From contig OZ023210.1 in the NCBI GenBank assembly GCA_963995525.1, positions 28,647,249-28,711,248 of the forward strand: 64,000 nucleotides of DNA, written 5' to 3'. Within the stretch, counting starts at the first letter, position 1. The number at the start of each line of letters is the position of its first letter. Position numbers and translations under genes: made by a program. Positions 11,539 to 23,059 of this stretch are shown in pieces. This DNA comes from Escarpia spicata. Taxonomy: Eukaryota > Annelida > Polychaeta > Sabellida > Siboglinidae. The notes under the pieces are model-generated. The model worked only from the letters and a program-made list of their open reading frames with translations. It was not told the DNA's origin and made no database searches.

Positions 11539-12613
11539 CTGCAAGACAAAATAACAATGATGTTTTTTTCCGAATGTATGTGGTCAGAATTGTTCTATAT
11601 TTCAATTTTTTCAAGATAATCTTTATTAACCGCGCAGGAAAAAATATCAACAAGATACATTATGTTTCATCACAGGAAATTAACAACACTAGAACAACAG
11701 GACTTGTTCACTATCAATACGCAATGATCATCTTCGTTCTATGATATTGTTATTATTACTATTACAATATATACTTTTAATATATCAACATAGCTGGGTG
11801 AACCCGCTTTGCACGGAGAAAAATACACTTCCTACATAAACCCGCGTAGTTCTTATTTAGCACAAATCTTTTATATATAAAAATTGATTGAAGATATTGA
11901 TAAGGGCATGTTGTTTAGTTCATTTAGTTAGTTTTAGGAAATGTTATTGGGAAACCATTTGATGCTAGAATAACAGAAAGTGTATGCTTTTAAACATTTC
12001 CAATGTTACAGGGATCGGACGATTCATAAGAGCGCTAACGACCGTTGAATTGAATGAGTTGTACCGTTCCAGTCGCTTATCCATTTTTGATATATTATGT
12101 ATATTGGAATTCCACTATTAGGGTTATCCTCAGGACTGGGCGGAAGTTACCTAAATAACGAGGTGATCATATTATCATGACTAATTTCCTATACTTTGGT
12201 ATTATGGAAATAATTTGGAACTGTCATAGGGTGACCTTAATTGTGAGGTGGTTGTAATACTGAGGTGACCATAAAGCGAGGTTCGATTGTATTACAAAAT
12301 ATCCACAATATTGAAACGGCCGTGTCTCTTTTTACTGTTTCATAGCAGTGTTAGGTTTTTATCAATCTGAATCTTATCAACTCGAAGCTTCGAACCGTGA
12401 ATGCAACATGCTTGTTGATGACATTGACATCATTAATCTGCCAAGATTCAGATACCAAATGATTCAACTTAAACTGCTAGCACGCTTACAAAATTCCAGC
12501 CCCATACGTAAACTGATGGAGATATACGTTGGACGGAGAAACATGCAAACAAACAAACAAACAAGCAAACAAACAAAGACACACTGTTTTATAACGTACA
12601 GGTAATCGCTCAC
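11539..12613. repeat. Intron with dispersed repeat fragments
   Basis: At 11930-12100 there is a stretch with a second copy at 27610-27790 sharing AGAAAG, AAGCTTT/ATGCTTT, then GGGATCGGACGA. At 12220-12290 is GAGGTGACCATAAAGCGAGG, which looks like a high-copy repeat. No coding potential. Confidence 0.45.
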
Positions 12614-12732
12614 CTCATTTTTATCAACCTGAATCTTCCAACCGCATACCATATCAGTTTGATATTCAGTGCTGTTGACCCCAAATGTTCCGTATGGCCC
12701 ATTTAAGGTCAAAGGGTAACCAGCGAAGCAAC
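12614..12732 (-). CDS. CUB6 first-half exon
   Basis: Encodes GCFAGYPLTLNGPYGTFGVN and MVCGWKIQVDKNE. Acceptor TTGCAG, donor GTGAGC, 119 bp, phase 1 to 0. Both first-pair Cys are present. Confidence 0.82.
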
Positions 12733-13732
12733 CTGCAAGACATTCACTTGAATTAGGGTTAGATCAATATATATCAGGATATCATGGAACATTTTGTTCA
12801 CGATTTCTTTAAAATATACACATCATTGTGCGATCATACAATGAAGAGATTTTTATTACATATAAATTATGTGTATGCCCCACTCTTCAAAATAATCGGA
12901 CAGTTCGTTTTTAACTTTCCGCGTTGTATTATTTCCTAATTTTTTTATCTCACATATCACATCGTCGTATTAGTTTCGATCTTTCAGAATATGTATAACT
13001 CCCTGTAACAAAATGCAAGCAAAGGGGTTTAATTCCTTCAGATATCTCCGAAAAAACCCACACAATTTTGGAAATTCAAAATGTTAAGGATTTAATGCCA
13101 AGGTGAACTATCTTATCGACGTAACGCACTATAATATAGTTCCATAAAAGACACAATTCTACCCAATTTTGTATAATTGCTAATTTGCAATTTTTTATGG
13201 TTACGCCGGATACCAAGCTGCCTCACTAATATGCCACTATTACAAATTTTTTATTTTTAAAAGTTAACGTTGGTACGAAGCTAAAGTGTGGATTGAGACA
13301 ACAGTAACGAAAAACAATTATTTCAAAATATATGGATACATAAAATTTAATAATAATCAATACTACAGGTCAGAAATGTTTTCATTTAAATAAAACCTGT
13401 TAGAAAAAACGCCACGTCACGTACGATCGCGCCATGGTAAACACAACTAAAACTTGGTACCGGGCGTAACCGTTTTTGTGAAATGCTGTATTTTTTCAAA
13501 ACAGATTTTATTTAACTGGAAACAATTCTGACTTGTAGTATTGATCATTATGTATCCATCCATACATTCTGAAATAATGTTAGCTTGGTATCGGGCATAA
13601 CCAGTTAAAGTTTGGTTGTTTTTTATTTGTACAAAAATCAAATTTACAGACAATATAAGAGTAACTGTTACCAAATAATCTCCACACAAAAATATTGAAT
13701 ATATATCGGTTTACTACCAACGTTAACTGGGC
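12733..13732. other. AT-rich intron with a recurring 18-bp motif
   Basis: No gene. The motif CTTGGTAYCGGGCRTAACC occurs twice in direct orientation (about 13452 and 13587) and once inverted and variant (about 13199), suggesting a decayed inverted-repeat element. Confidence 0.4.
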
Positions 13733-13906
13733 GAACAGGTCATTATATATTGGGATTCCCAGAAGTCGTTTATACGTCTTCAAATTGGGGCGGGTATTTG
13801 CGCTGTTCTCACGGGTGACGCAGTCGCGACTGGCGAAGTCAATTACTAGTTTGATTCAGCTAACTTCCGCACTTCGCGTAAGAAATCTGCCAGGGCTAGT
13901 TTTGCA
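13733..13906. mobile_element. hAT-like MITE, partial copy
   Basis: Matches the 3' half of the full copies at 13907-14375 and (inverted) 45343-45784, from the GGGCGAACAGGTCATTATAT segment to GGGCTAGTTTTGCA, where the next full copy begins. Confidence 0.75.
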
Positions 13907-14375
13907 CATCCTCGTGCGCCAGGGGTCGCTGCTGCTGATTACGTCAGTGCCAGCCAGCAGTACCCCCTGGCTGATCGCTTTGTGAAACTCTGAATTTGAG
14001 CTCAGCCTATGAAATCGCTCACTAGATCAGTGGTTGGCAGCAGGTTAGGTGGTCATAATCAAACTGATTTTAACCAACCGTGGCTCGTGTTACATGCCAT
14101 GTTTAGGAAGTAGAAGAAATTATTCGAATACACAATACCGGTCAGCTGCTCGTGCTAATGGGCGAATGGGTCATTATATATTGCCATTTATTGGAATTCC
14201 CAGAAGTCGTTTATCCGTCTTCAAATTGGGGCGGGTATTTGCGCTGTTCTCACGGGTGATGCAGTCGTGACTGGCGAAGTCAATTACTAGTTTAACTCAG
14301 CTAACTTCCGCATTTCGCGTAGGAGATTTGACAGGGCTAGTTTTGCATGGCAAACAGCCCTGGCTTGCGAGGATG
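13907..14375. mobile_element. hAT-like MITE, full-length copy
   Basis: Starts CATCCTCGTGCGCCAGGGG and ends CCCTGGCTTGCGAGGATG, imperfect terminal inverted repeats. The body matches the copy at 45343-45784 throughout (for example AATTGGGGCGGGTATTTGCG). No target duplication is visible here, in line with the joint to the partial copy arising by recombination. No coding capacity. Confidence 0.78.
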
Positions 14376-14710
14376 CCAAAGACGGAACTGTGTCTTTAAC
14401 CAAGAATTATTTGTTGACGTTCACCGACTTTCCATACTCGACAATGCGTCTTTAGTCTTGTAATCGGCATCCGTGTCTGGAATTTCACGACTCAAACCAT
14501 TCGCCGCTAAATGCTTTACGGATAGCAATGACGCTGTCCAGTGCCGATAATGGCAATTTGAAAACAAATTATTCAAACTGTACCGTAGCGTTGCGCTTAT
14601 CAAATCATGGGAATAGGTACTGTAAACTGTGTATTCAAGCTACGTTTGGGCTATGGTTGTCCGAGTGCTTCACCTCCTTTAATACATGTATGGTTGCAAT
14701 GTCATCTTAC

Positions 14711-14951
14711 CTTCAACCGGTATAAAGGCGTTGTAGTAAATGTTAAAACGTGTAGAAGTCCTAGAGCCGTCAGATGTGAAAGACACAAACGCTTCGTTCG
14801 CTGTGGTAGCTATTACACGGCGGTAAGATCTGCCACATACTGTTCCAATCAATGGAGCTGCGGAATCACCTCCGTCAAAGATGTTGACAAGGTCGGTAAG
14901 ACAGTTGGTGTTGCTCTCAAGATAGACATCTCTGGTGATCAGTTTTAATTG
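14711..14951 (-). CDS. CUB5 second-half exon
   Basis: Encodes QLKLITRDVYLE, then TNCLTDLVNIFDGGDS, IGTVCG, and FVSFTSDGSRTSTRFNIYY. Both Cys of the second pair are present, and the length equals CUB4b (241 bp). Acceptor CATAG, donor GTAAGA, ending at phase 1. Confidence 0.82.
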
Positions 14952-15647
14952 CTATGAAATAACACAGTTGATTAGTGCATGTACCAACAGCATTTTATGT
15001 AATTGAACAGCGATTATTGTGTTCTGAATACAAAGCTCTGCGCAATATACTGATAAGTGTAAAAAAATGCATCGCAGAAAATCTCGGCATTTAATGTGAT
15101 GACATAGTTCAAAATATCTAACATATAGAGGACATAATTATGTGATCTTCTTTTTATAACGAATTGTTGTAACAACTAAAATACTTTGGTAAAACTAAAT
15201 TGTGTTATTAAACATAATTCGTATATTCATAGACAAATTAGTAATTTCACAGTTTAACTGATGACATTATTTATGCATTTTCCTCACATAACGTAAATTG
15301 ATAAGCTAAATATAAAATGGATTGCCCACACTACAAGCTCATAATACACAGTTTGTACGTTATAATATGGAAAAATGAACCAACAGCTATCGAACTTAAT
15401 TTCAAAATTTTCGAACTAAACAAATATATCTTAACTAACCACACATATTCCTTATTTACTAACATTATACATTGGTTCTTACTATCATGTACATGTTTTA
15501 TTTATATTGGGGAAAGTGCCCAATAAGCAATGCTCTTCTGCATTTACATTTTACATTTGAACAACAATGAAATAATAATTTCATTCATGTAGAGCGTATT
15601 ACCATACGTTTGTTTTTATATATAGAATTAGTTTAATAGTTACTTGC
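14952..15647. other. AT-rich intron, nothing recognised
   Basis: Intron between the two CUB5 exons, low GC, no mobile-element or RNA signature seen. Confidence 0.5.
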
Positions 15648-15763
15648 CATATCTGGTGAAACTCGAATCTTCCAAATACATGTTATGTTGTTTTCAAATC
15701 TGGCTTCTCGAAAGCGGATTGTACCACGAGTTCCGTTAAGCATGGCTGGTTGGCCACCGCATC
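15648..15763 (-). CDS. CUB5 first-half exon with a GC donor
   Basis: Encodes GCGGQPAMLNGTRGTIRF and ITCIWKIRVSPDM. Acceptor TTATAG. A GT donor four bases further downstream would give 120 bp and break the frame into CUB5b. A GCAAGT donor gives 116 bp, keeps the 2 mod 3 rule seen in the five sister exons, and joins in frame. I therefore call a GC-AG intron. Confidence 0.75.
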
Positions 15764-17225
15764 CTATAATAAAGGTAAACGTGTTTCAAAGCGGAATCAG
15801 TTTATAACATCACAGCAATCCATTGAATCAAACGAGGATATATTCATGTATAGACTAACCAGCTAAGTTGCCCGGCGTTGCCAGGGAAAAAAAACAGTCA
15901 TATATATTTCAAATTTAAGCCACATAATCCTGGTCCAGCGATATAATTGTAGGTGACAGTATTATCTTTAATATTGAAAAATGTTATATTCGGCAGCAGC
16001 CGCCTGCACTAAAACTGTTGAAATTGTGACCCCGAGATCCCCACCGCCCCGGAAAAATTTCGAAAACATATATGAACCACTACAATGGGCCCGCTAGATC
16101 ATACACACAATTTCAGCCTCATACATGCAAAATTAATGGGTACACAAACAGACAGAGAGAGAACCGTATTGTTTTATAATATCGATTACTGATGTTAGCA
16201 GTAGCTTTCATACAACTTGCATGAACAAGCTCCTGAAATAAAACCACCAGTGAAACAAACAAAACAACTAATTCTATCTTTTCTAAACTTGCTCTGTTAA
16301 CGCCATTCATCCTCGTAAATTGAAAATATTAACCACAATGGTTTGACCCGATCGAGACTAATTGAAATAGGATAACTATTACCCTCAAATATATCACTGA
16401 TCACAAAATAATGTTTCCATAATCAGAATATATATTCATGTACATATGAATTTGTGCAACTCAGCAAGTTGCATAATAGATTTTATGCAACTTTCAGAGC
16501 AAGTCTTCCGCAGGCTCTGGCCTGTTTGCTTGAGCCAATAACAACTCCTGGATTATCTCACTGGATCAGATTACTCCGTGAGATAATCCAACAATCACAG
16601 CACCGGATTAGTTCAGAGCCAAGAATTATGTTTTATCACTCCGGTCAAGCAGTTACCCAATGGTAGACGTTTTTTACATTCACTGATAATTTGAAATTTG
16701 TCAATGCGGTGGGGTGGTCACAGTGTTTTGGAGACCTTATGGCGAATTTACTTTCTAAGTCAAATTTGTGTTTTTGGTGGGGAATATATGTATTCTTGGC
16801 ATATCTTATGTTTATACATGTAGTGGTTTTAGTTCATTGCAATGTAGGAACGAATCATGTAACATTATTGTCAAGGTTGTAGGTATGTGGGATCTGAGAA
16901 ACCGGAAGGCTGACACTGTACAAGGGTTCAGTGTCGTATCAGATTTGGATTTTAGAGCTCACATTCCTATTAATGTCGTTCCCAAAGTGGCTGCACGATA
17001 AGCAGTCCAACTTCAATACAAAAACGTCATTCATTTGGCCAATTTCGATTCTCTGCTACATTGGACTTGTGTTGTCTGTTGCATATTTTTTTATATCTTA
17101 ACTTCGATTTACTTTAACTATTATTTAGTATCTAATATAGCCTGCTGTTATATACTATTATACATAGTTATTTTCTGTACTTAGAACAAGTATTTGGGTA
17201 ACAAATAAACTTACTTTGGAGCAAT
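15764..17225. other. Intron; hairpin at 16549-16590, otherwise unassigned
   Basis: A perfect 13-bp stem (TGGATTATCTCAC and its complement) with a 16-bp loop lies at 16549-16590. A stretch near 15860-15890 (GTTGCCCGGCGTTGCCAGGG) looks like a dispersed repeat. No gene is seen. Confidence 0.45.
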
Positions 17226-19105
17226 TGTTGAAACATATGCGACCTTTCGACCCTTCTACAGCGGATCTTGTTCACGCACTGATGTCATGTGACGCGGCTC
17301 AGATTCCGGCGGAATCTGATTATAGATGGCGGGCAGGTGGTATCCCTGATCTCAATTAATGGTGGGAGTTCTCTGTTTGATGTAGATAGTCTCCTTTACT
17401 TTCCTCATATGTCAGTTCTGTTCTTGGACCAATACCGTGATGTTATCCATGGATACTGAGTGTCCTGTGGCCAGACAATGATTTCCTACTTCTGTAGGCT
17501 TATCCAAATTTGTATGTTCTTTGAATCTCTGGCTGAGTGGCCTTTTGATTTCACCGATGTAAGTGTGGCTGCTGTTGTTATCACAGGTAATGTGATAGAT
17601 AGTTCCACATTGGTGATCTTTAAGGGTTCTGTCATACGGGTGCACTACTACTGAACGGAGGGTGTTGGCGGGTTTATGGTACAAGTGCACATTGTGTGAC
17701 TTATAAACTCGTCCGAGTTGTTCTGATACAGTGATAGCCCTGCTACGTATGGTAGTCCCAATATGGGCCGGTTTGTGTTCATTGTTTTTGCACTGTCGTT
17801 GTTTGTATGCGGTCTGTTCTCACTAGGTGGCGGGACTTCAAGCGCCCATTCCAGAGTCATTGGCTCTCAGCGCGTTGTGGACATGTGCAAGTTCTGCTTT
17901 TCTGTCTTCAGCTCTGGTGACGTATTGCTTTGCCCTGTTGGTGAGGGTGCGTATGACTGATCTTTTGTGAGTTAGGAGGTGGTGAGATGTGATGTTGGGG
18001 TATTGGTCAGTGTATGTAGGCTTTGTATATATGGTTAACTTGGTGGATTCATCATCTTGAATGTGCATGTATGGATCCAGGAAAGGGAGTTTGCTGTCTT
18101 TCTCTGGTTTGATTGTGAACATGATATGTGAATCGATGTTGCTGATATATTAAGTGAACTCTTCCACACTATATTCATGGAGTACGACGAATGTGTCATC
18201 CACATAGCGTAGCCACAGCGATGGGGGTTGACGTGCTGTAGAGACGGCCAGTTTTTCCAAATGTTCCACGTAGCAGTTAGCTACTATGGGAGACATGGGT
18301 GACCCTGTAGCTGCACCATGTGTCTGTTCGTACTATACACCACAATTTATAAAATAGGTGGTGTTCAGCAGAAGTCAAGGAGCTCTACTATCTGTGGGAT
18401 AGCTATTTCAGGAGCTCCACTATCTGTGGGATAACTATTTCAGGAGCTCCACTATCTGTGGGATAGCTATTTCAGGAGCTCCACTATCTGTGGGATAGCT
18501 ATTTCAGGAGCTCCACTATCTGTGGGACAGCTGTTTCAGGAGCTCCACTATCTGTGGGATAGCTGTTTCAGGAGCTCCACTATCTGTGGGATAGCTATTT
18601 CAGGAGCTCCACTATCTGTGGGACAGCTGTTTCAGGAGCTCCACTATCTGTGGGATAGCTGTTTCAGGAGCTCCACTATCTGTGGGATAGCTATTTCAGG
18701 AGCTCCACTATCTGTGGGATAGCTGTTTCAGGAGCTCCACTATCTGTGGGATAGCTATTTCAGGAGCTCCACTATCTGTGGGATAGCTGTTTCAGGAGCT
18801 CCACTATCTGTGGGATAGCTATTTCAGGAGCTCCACTATCTGTGGGATAGCTATTTCAGGAGCTCCACTATCTGTGGGATAGCTGTATCAGTGCGGCTGG
18901 TTAAGGTATCATATTCCATGTAATTTCCCAGTGATTACTTCCAGTGCCTTAGAGGTGAAGAGCGCTGTGACATCATATGACACCAGCTTCCCTCCAGGTG
19001 GTATTTCCAATCCTTTCAGTTTCCGCCAGAATCTGAGCTGCGTCACATGACTTCAGTGCTCCCTAATGGAATCTTGGAGCCATGAACAATACATTTCATA
19101 AAGTA
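17226..19105 (-). mobile_element. Penelope-like retroelement (RT plus GIY-YIG)
   Basis: Minus-strand reading gives PLE landmarks in order: LVSYDVTALFTS (about 19000-18965), HGAATGSPMSPIVAN (about 18325-18283), the catalytic LWLRYVDDTFVVLHEY (about 18220-18176), KLPFLDPYMHI, KPTYTDQYPNITSHHLLTHK, RSVIRTLTNRAK, and a C-terminal GIY-YIG endonuclease (GTIYHITCDNNSSHTYIGE at about 17604, with LSQRFKEH). The 3' end has the usual IYIKQRTPTIN segment. Stops and shifts break the frame, and a minisatellite splits the RT. It lies in the CUB4-CUB5 intron. Confidence 0.85.
18379..18890. repeat. 32-bp minisatellite, 16 copies, inside PLE RT
   Basis: The unit GGAGCTCCACTATCTGTGGG plus ATAGCTATTTCA repeats every 32 bp from 18379 to 18859 (16 starts counted). 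Variants alternate GATAGCTATTTC, GATAGCTGTTTC and GACAGCTGTTTC. The minus-strand unit encodes IPQIVELL, the PLE RT segment that lies at this point, so the array grew from coding sequence. 32 is not a multiple of three, so the frame is lost. There are no unique spacers, so this is not CRISPR. Confidence 0.92.
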
Positions 19106-19143
19106 CTTGTGTAGTTATTATTATTATTATGTAGATATCTTAC

Positions 19144-19384
19144 CTTCATGAGGAACAAATGATGAGTATCTGATTGAAAAAACAGAATTTGTTCCTGTGC
19201 CAAGAGCCAGGAAAGACACAAACGCAGTGTTTCCACTGCACATGATGTCACCGGGACGAGTGGTACCACAGAACGAGTACGTCACGGGCACCGTTGTGTC
19301 GTTACCATCGTACACCTTCACCATCTCAGAGTTACAGTTGTAGCTGTTCTTGAGCCTAAATGCTTCAAAATGTAGGCGCACCCT
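19144..19384 (-). CDS. CUB4 second-half exon
   Basis: Encodes RVRLHFEAFRL, a Cys, VKVYDGNDTT, then YSFCG and PGDIMCSGNTAFVSFLALGT, with the full second Cys pair of classical CUB domains. 241 bp, acceptor TTGCAG, donor GTAAGA. The previous exon lies 5.6 kb upstream; the intron holds a LINE 3' end, palindromes and a 3.15-kb TIR transposon. A Penelope-like element sits just downstream. Confidence 0.82.
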
Positions 19385-19774
19385 CTGCAAGAGATAATGT
19401 TGATATCAGTATAATTCACAAACACAAAATAATAACCATAAGACACACTTATGCATACACATATCTACATGCAACGCACACACACACACACACACACGCA
19501 CATGCACGCATGCACACATACAGGCTATGATAAATGCTCAAAACCACCCAAATTAAATATAAGCAGTATATAGTGGGTCACCCAAAATGGAATTTTCTAG
19601 TATTGATGGCAATGTATGTTAATGGTTCGAATCTATGCTAGATCAATCACTAAATGCACTAGAAACGGAATGACCTCTGTGTGCAGGTGAACAGCATTCT
19701 TTCTTCATGCGGATGGTGAAGGCACCTATTATCAACCTCTTCGTGATTTTCTCGAAGCCTGACAATATATCTCT

Positions 19775-19829
19775 TATTGGGTATATTTACCTCTCAAGAA
19801 AGTTTCTTGAGAGGTAAATATACCCAATA
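19775..19829. repeat. Perfect 55-bp palindrome
   Basis: Arms of 27 bp (left arm contains GGGTATATTTACCTCTCAAG) separated by one base at 19802. First of four adjacent palindromes. Confidence 0.9.
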
Positions 19830-19895
19830 TGAATAACCAAGAAACCGGATCATCACCATATTCGAGATATTGTAACCACCATTCACACACATGTC

Positions 19896-20017
19896 TTCAT
19901 GTCAGCTTTAGAAAATTCCGAAGGTGTGTGCCATCAAGACGCTGACCAGCTGTGTCTGTGGAGCATGCCCAGTTAATCTTTGCTCCTTGTTTGAAGTATA
20001 TATATATACATATAAAT

Positions 20018-20080
<63 letters not shown>

Positions 20081-20116
20081 GTATATATATATATATACAT
20101 ATATATACATATATAC

Positions 20117-20194
<78 letters not shown>

Positions 20195-20206
20195 GTATAT
20201 ATGTAC

Positions 20207-20253
<47 letters not shown>

Positions 20254-20277
20254 CATGTATATATACATATATATGTA

Positions 20278-20339
<62 letters not shown>

Positions 20340-20461
20340 ATTTATATATATATATATATACTTCAAACAAGGAGCAAAGATTAACTGGGCATGCTCCACA
20401 GGCACAGCTGGTCAGCGTCTTGATGGCACACACCTTCGGAATTTTCTAAAGCTGACATGAA
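19896..20461. repeat. 566-bp palindrome with (TA)n core
   Basis: Unique arms of about 103 bp (19896-19998 and 20359-20461) match as inverted copies with one mismatch seen. The middle 360 bp is TATATACATATA-type sequence that is itself self-complementary. Open frames rich in Tyr-Ile here are artefacts. Confidence 0.9.
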
Positions 20462-20542
20462 TTTTCTGATTTTTCCGATGCTATAAAGTTGTGCATATAT
20501 ATATATATGCACAACTTTATAGCATCGGAAAAATCAGAAAAT
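20461..20542. repeat. Perfect 82-bp palindrome abutting the previous one
   Basis: Two 41-bp halves are exact reverse complements, centred in an AT run flanked by GTGC/GCAC. The right arm is the beginning of the LINE 3' fragment. The left arm is an inverted copy of it. Confidence 0.92.
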
Positions 20543-21282
20543 ATCTCGATCAACAGAGTACAGAGAAACTTATACATGCTCTAGTCCACAGCCATATTGA
20601 CTACTGTAATGCCCTTTTGATCGGCTTACCTTATACAGAAATTACAAATGGTTCAAAACACCGCAGCCAGAGTGTTGTGCAGAATCGGCAAATATTACCA
20701 TATCACTCCAATACTAAAGTCACTTCACTGGTTGCCTGTGGAATTTCGCATTAAATATAAGATTTGCTTACTGACATTTAATTCATTACATGGCCATGGA
20801 CCAGAATATATGTTGGAAATGCTGACTCCTAGAAGCATCCATTATGATCTAAGATCGCAGGATGATCTCAAACTTGATGTACCAAGGACAAAAAGGAAAA
20901 CTCTGGGAGATCGTGCTTTTAAAGTTGCTGCACCGAAACTGTGGAACTCCCTTCCCAAAGATATTCGCAGCTACAACAATGTCAGTGTTTTTAAGAGCAA
21001 ACTGAAGACTCACTATTTTAAAATTGCATACAATTAACTTATTAATTTTACTAATTTAAATAGTTTTACACTTGTTAGATAATTATAAAAAATGTGTTCG
21101 ATGTTTCTATTAAAATTATAAATTTTATCATTTTATAGTTTTACCTTTTTATATCAATATTTGTATTATGTTGAATGCTTGTGTTGTTTTAACTTTCTAC
21201 TATGCCATTTATTGTACTGTACAGCGCCATAGAATATTATTGTATAAATATGGTGCTATAGAAATCAATAAACATTTGCATT
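20505..21282 (+). mobile_element. CR1/L2-like LINE 3' end
   Basis: Encodes the RT C-terminal region in two frames: IGKIRKYLDQQSTEKLIHAL, HIDYCNALLIGLP, then NTAARVLCRIGKYYHITPIL, LKSLHWLPVEFRIKYKICLL and PKLWNSLPKDIRSYNNVSVF. A noncoding tail ends in a degenerate GTGCTATAG-type terminus. Only about the last quarter of RT is present. It begins inside a palindrome and ends at another. Confidence 0.82.
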
Positions 21283-21285
21283 TAA

Positions 21286-21317
<32 letters not shown>

Positions 21318-21326
21318 GTTTAAATG
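21279..21326. repeat. 48-bp palindrome with (TA)n core
   Basis: CATTTAAACATA on the left is mirrored by TATGTTTAAATG on the right, around an AT run with one mismatch. Confidence 0.85.
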
Positions 21327-22732
21327 GGTGGCCTCTGGTGAGGGGGAACCATCGATGAATGTAGCATGTGAAAAGAAAACACATGGACTGTGAACATCAT
21401 TTAATGTAATTTGTAACACAAGTACGAATGCCAACTCAGCACGACGAGTGTGTATGGTAGGCCTACTTAATTTGTTATAAACATCGAAATCGTATTGTGA
21501 TTAAAAATAGAAGTTTCGGCTGCCGATTGGCCGCTGCCGCTAGTGAGGGGTGGTTTATATTAGACAACGCTAATGCAATGAAAATATAGCCGCGTAATCC
21601 GGGTGGCCGTCGGCGAGGGTGGCCTTATAAGAGGGGGACTATATGGTCGATTCCCACGAAACGTTGACAAATGATATTCCTAGGGGGGCAAAAATAAACA
21701 TATGCGTATCAAGTTGTGTTTTCTGTAGTACGAAAAGAACATATTGAGGTAATCGGAGAATAAGATTGGGCACGTTAAATCCTGAAATTGAGCATTTGAC
21801 AGCTAATAGAAATAGCAAGTGTTTAAGTTCTGAAACCATACGTCTGCACACAAGTCCCTCTACTTGGAAACTGCTACAACTATTTCATCTCACATTTACC
21901 TATGAAATTTCATTTTCAATGTACGTAAAACACATTTGTGTTTTAAATTCAGTAAGAAATATGTTTCGGACTTCTTTTTTCATTTTAAGGGGGAGCTTTG
22001 AAATATTTTGCGCTCTCTCAGACTTCATGTTTTATAAAGGTGACTTTCTGTTACATATTACCACTACAAGGGGAATGCATGTTTTATGTTTAAAATACAT
22101 TCATGGCAAGGTATACACATTGAGCTTTTCAACAGAGTATACCTTATTGATACTGATTTATAACTATCAATTTGCAGACAGTTTAGAATTTGCAGGTGTA
22201 CGGTTTCATATAATATACTTTTCGGTACAATGGAGTAAATTACTGGCGAGGCCATTGGACAACTCTAACTTGTTTTAAGAACATTTTGGTATATATCCGA
22301 CAGTCTGAATTGATTATGTTAGTCATATGTAGGTGATTCTGTCCTATTCTTATTATTCTAATTAAGAAAACGCCGGAGACGTACGGTTTCATGTACGTCC
22401 TCTTATAATGTGTATTGTGTATTGACTGTCAAAAGGTCGTGATGTAAGTATTTAAATTGGTTGTACAAAAGGTACAGATACCAAGCGCTGATGTTACTTC
22501 ATATACTTTACAAACATATTGAGGTGTGGGCTAAGAAACTGTCGGAGACGTACGGTTTTATGCCTATGTACGGTTTCAGTAGAATATATATTTTTTTATT
22601 TGACCACTTTTTACTTAAATATTAATATACTGAACAACAGAACATGAATACAATGTTTTCATAACGTTATTTATTTAAAGTCTAACCGACCACCTTTGTA
22701 ACCCGCTCTCTCATCCTTCTCTTGAACCACCT

Positions 22733-23055
22733 CTCTGTCGTCCCTCTCCCTCACCACCTGTCTCTCAACCCTTTCCACCACCACTTGTGTCTCCCCTCTC
22801 CCTCACCACCTGTCTCTCTACCCTTTCCACCACCACATGCGTCTCCCCTCTCCCTCACCACCTGTCTCTCGACCCTTTCCACCACCACATGTGTCTCCCC
22901 TCTCCTCCACCACCTGTCTCTCGACCCTTTCCACCACCACATGTGTTTCCCCTCACCTCCACCACCTGTCTCTCGACCCTTTCCACCACCACTTGTGTCT
23001 CCCCTTTCCTCCACCACCTGCCTCTCTACCCTTTCCACTACCACCTATATATCAT
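22733..23055. repeat. 52-bp minisatellite, about 6 copies
   Basis: The motif ACCACCTGTCTCTC recurs at 22753, 22805, 22857, 22909, 22961 and 23013 (period 52). The unit is pyrimidine-rich on the plus strand. 52 is not a multiple of three, so the long Pro/His frames over it are not genes. It lies inside the TIR transposon next to its coding region. Confidence 0.9.
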
Positions 23056-23059
23056 CCAT

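Noticed and set aside
18379..18890. CRISPR-like array
   Set aside because: The 32-bp units are directly tandem with no unique spacers, in a eukaryotic retroelement. It is a minisatellite.
19908..20449. Tyr-Ile-rich frames on both strands
   Set aside because: They come from the TATATA/TACATA core of a palindrome. There are no start contexts or domains.
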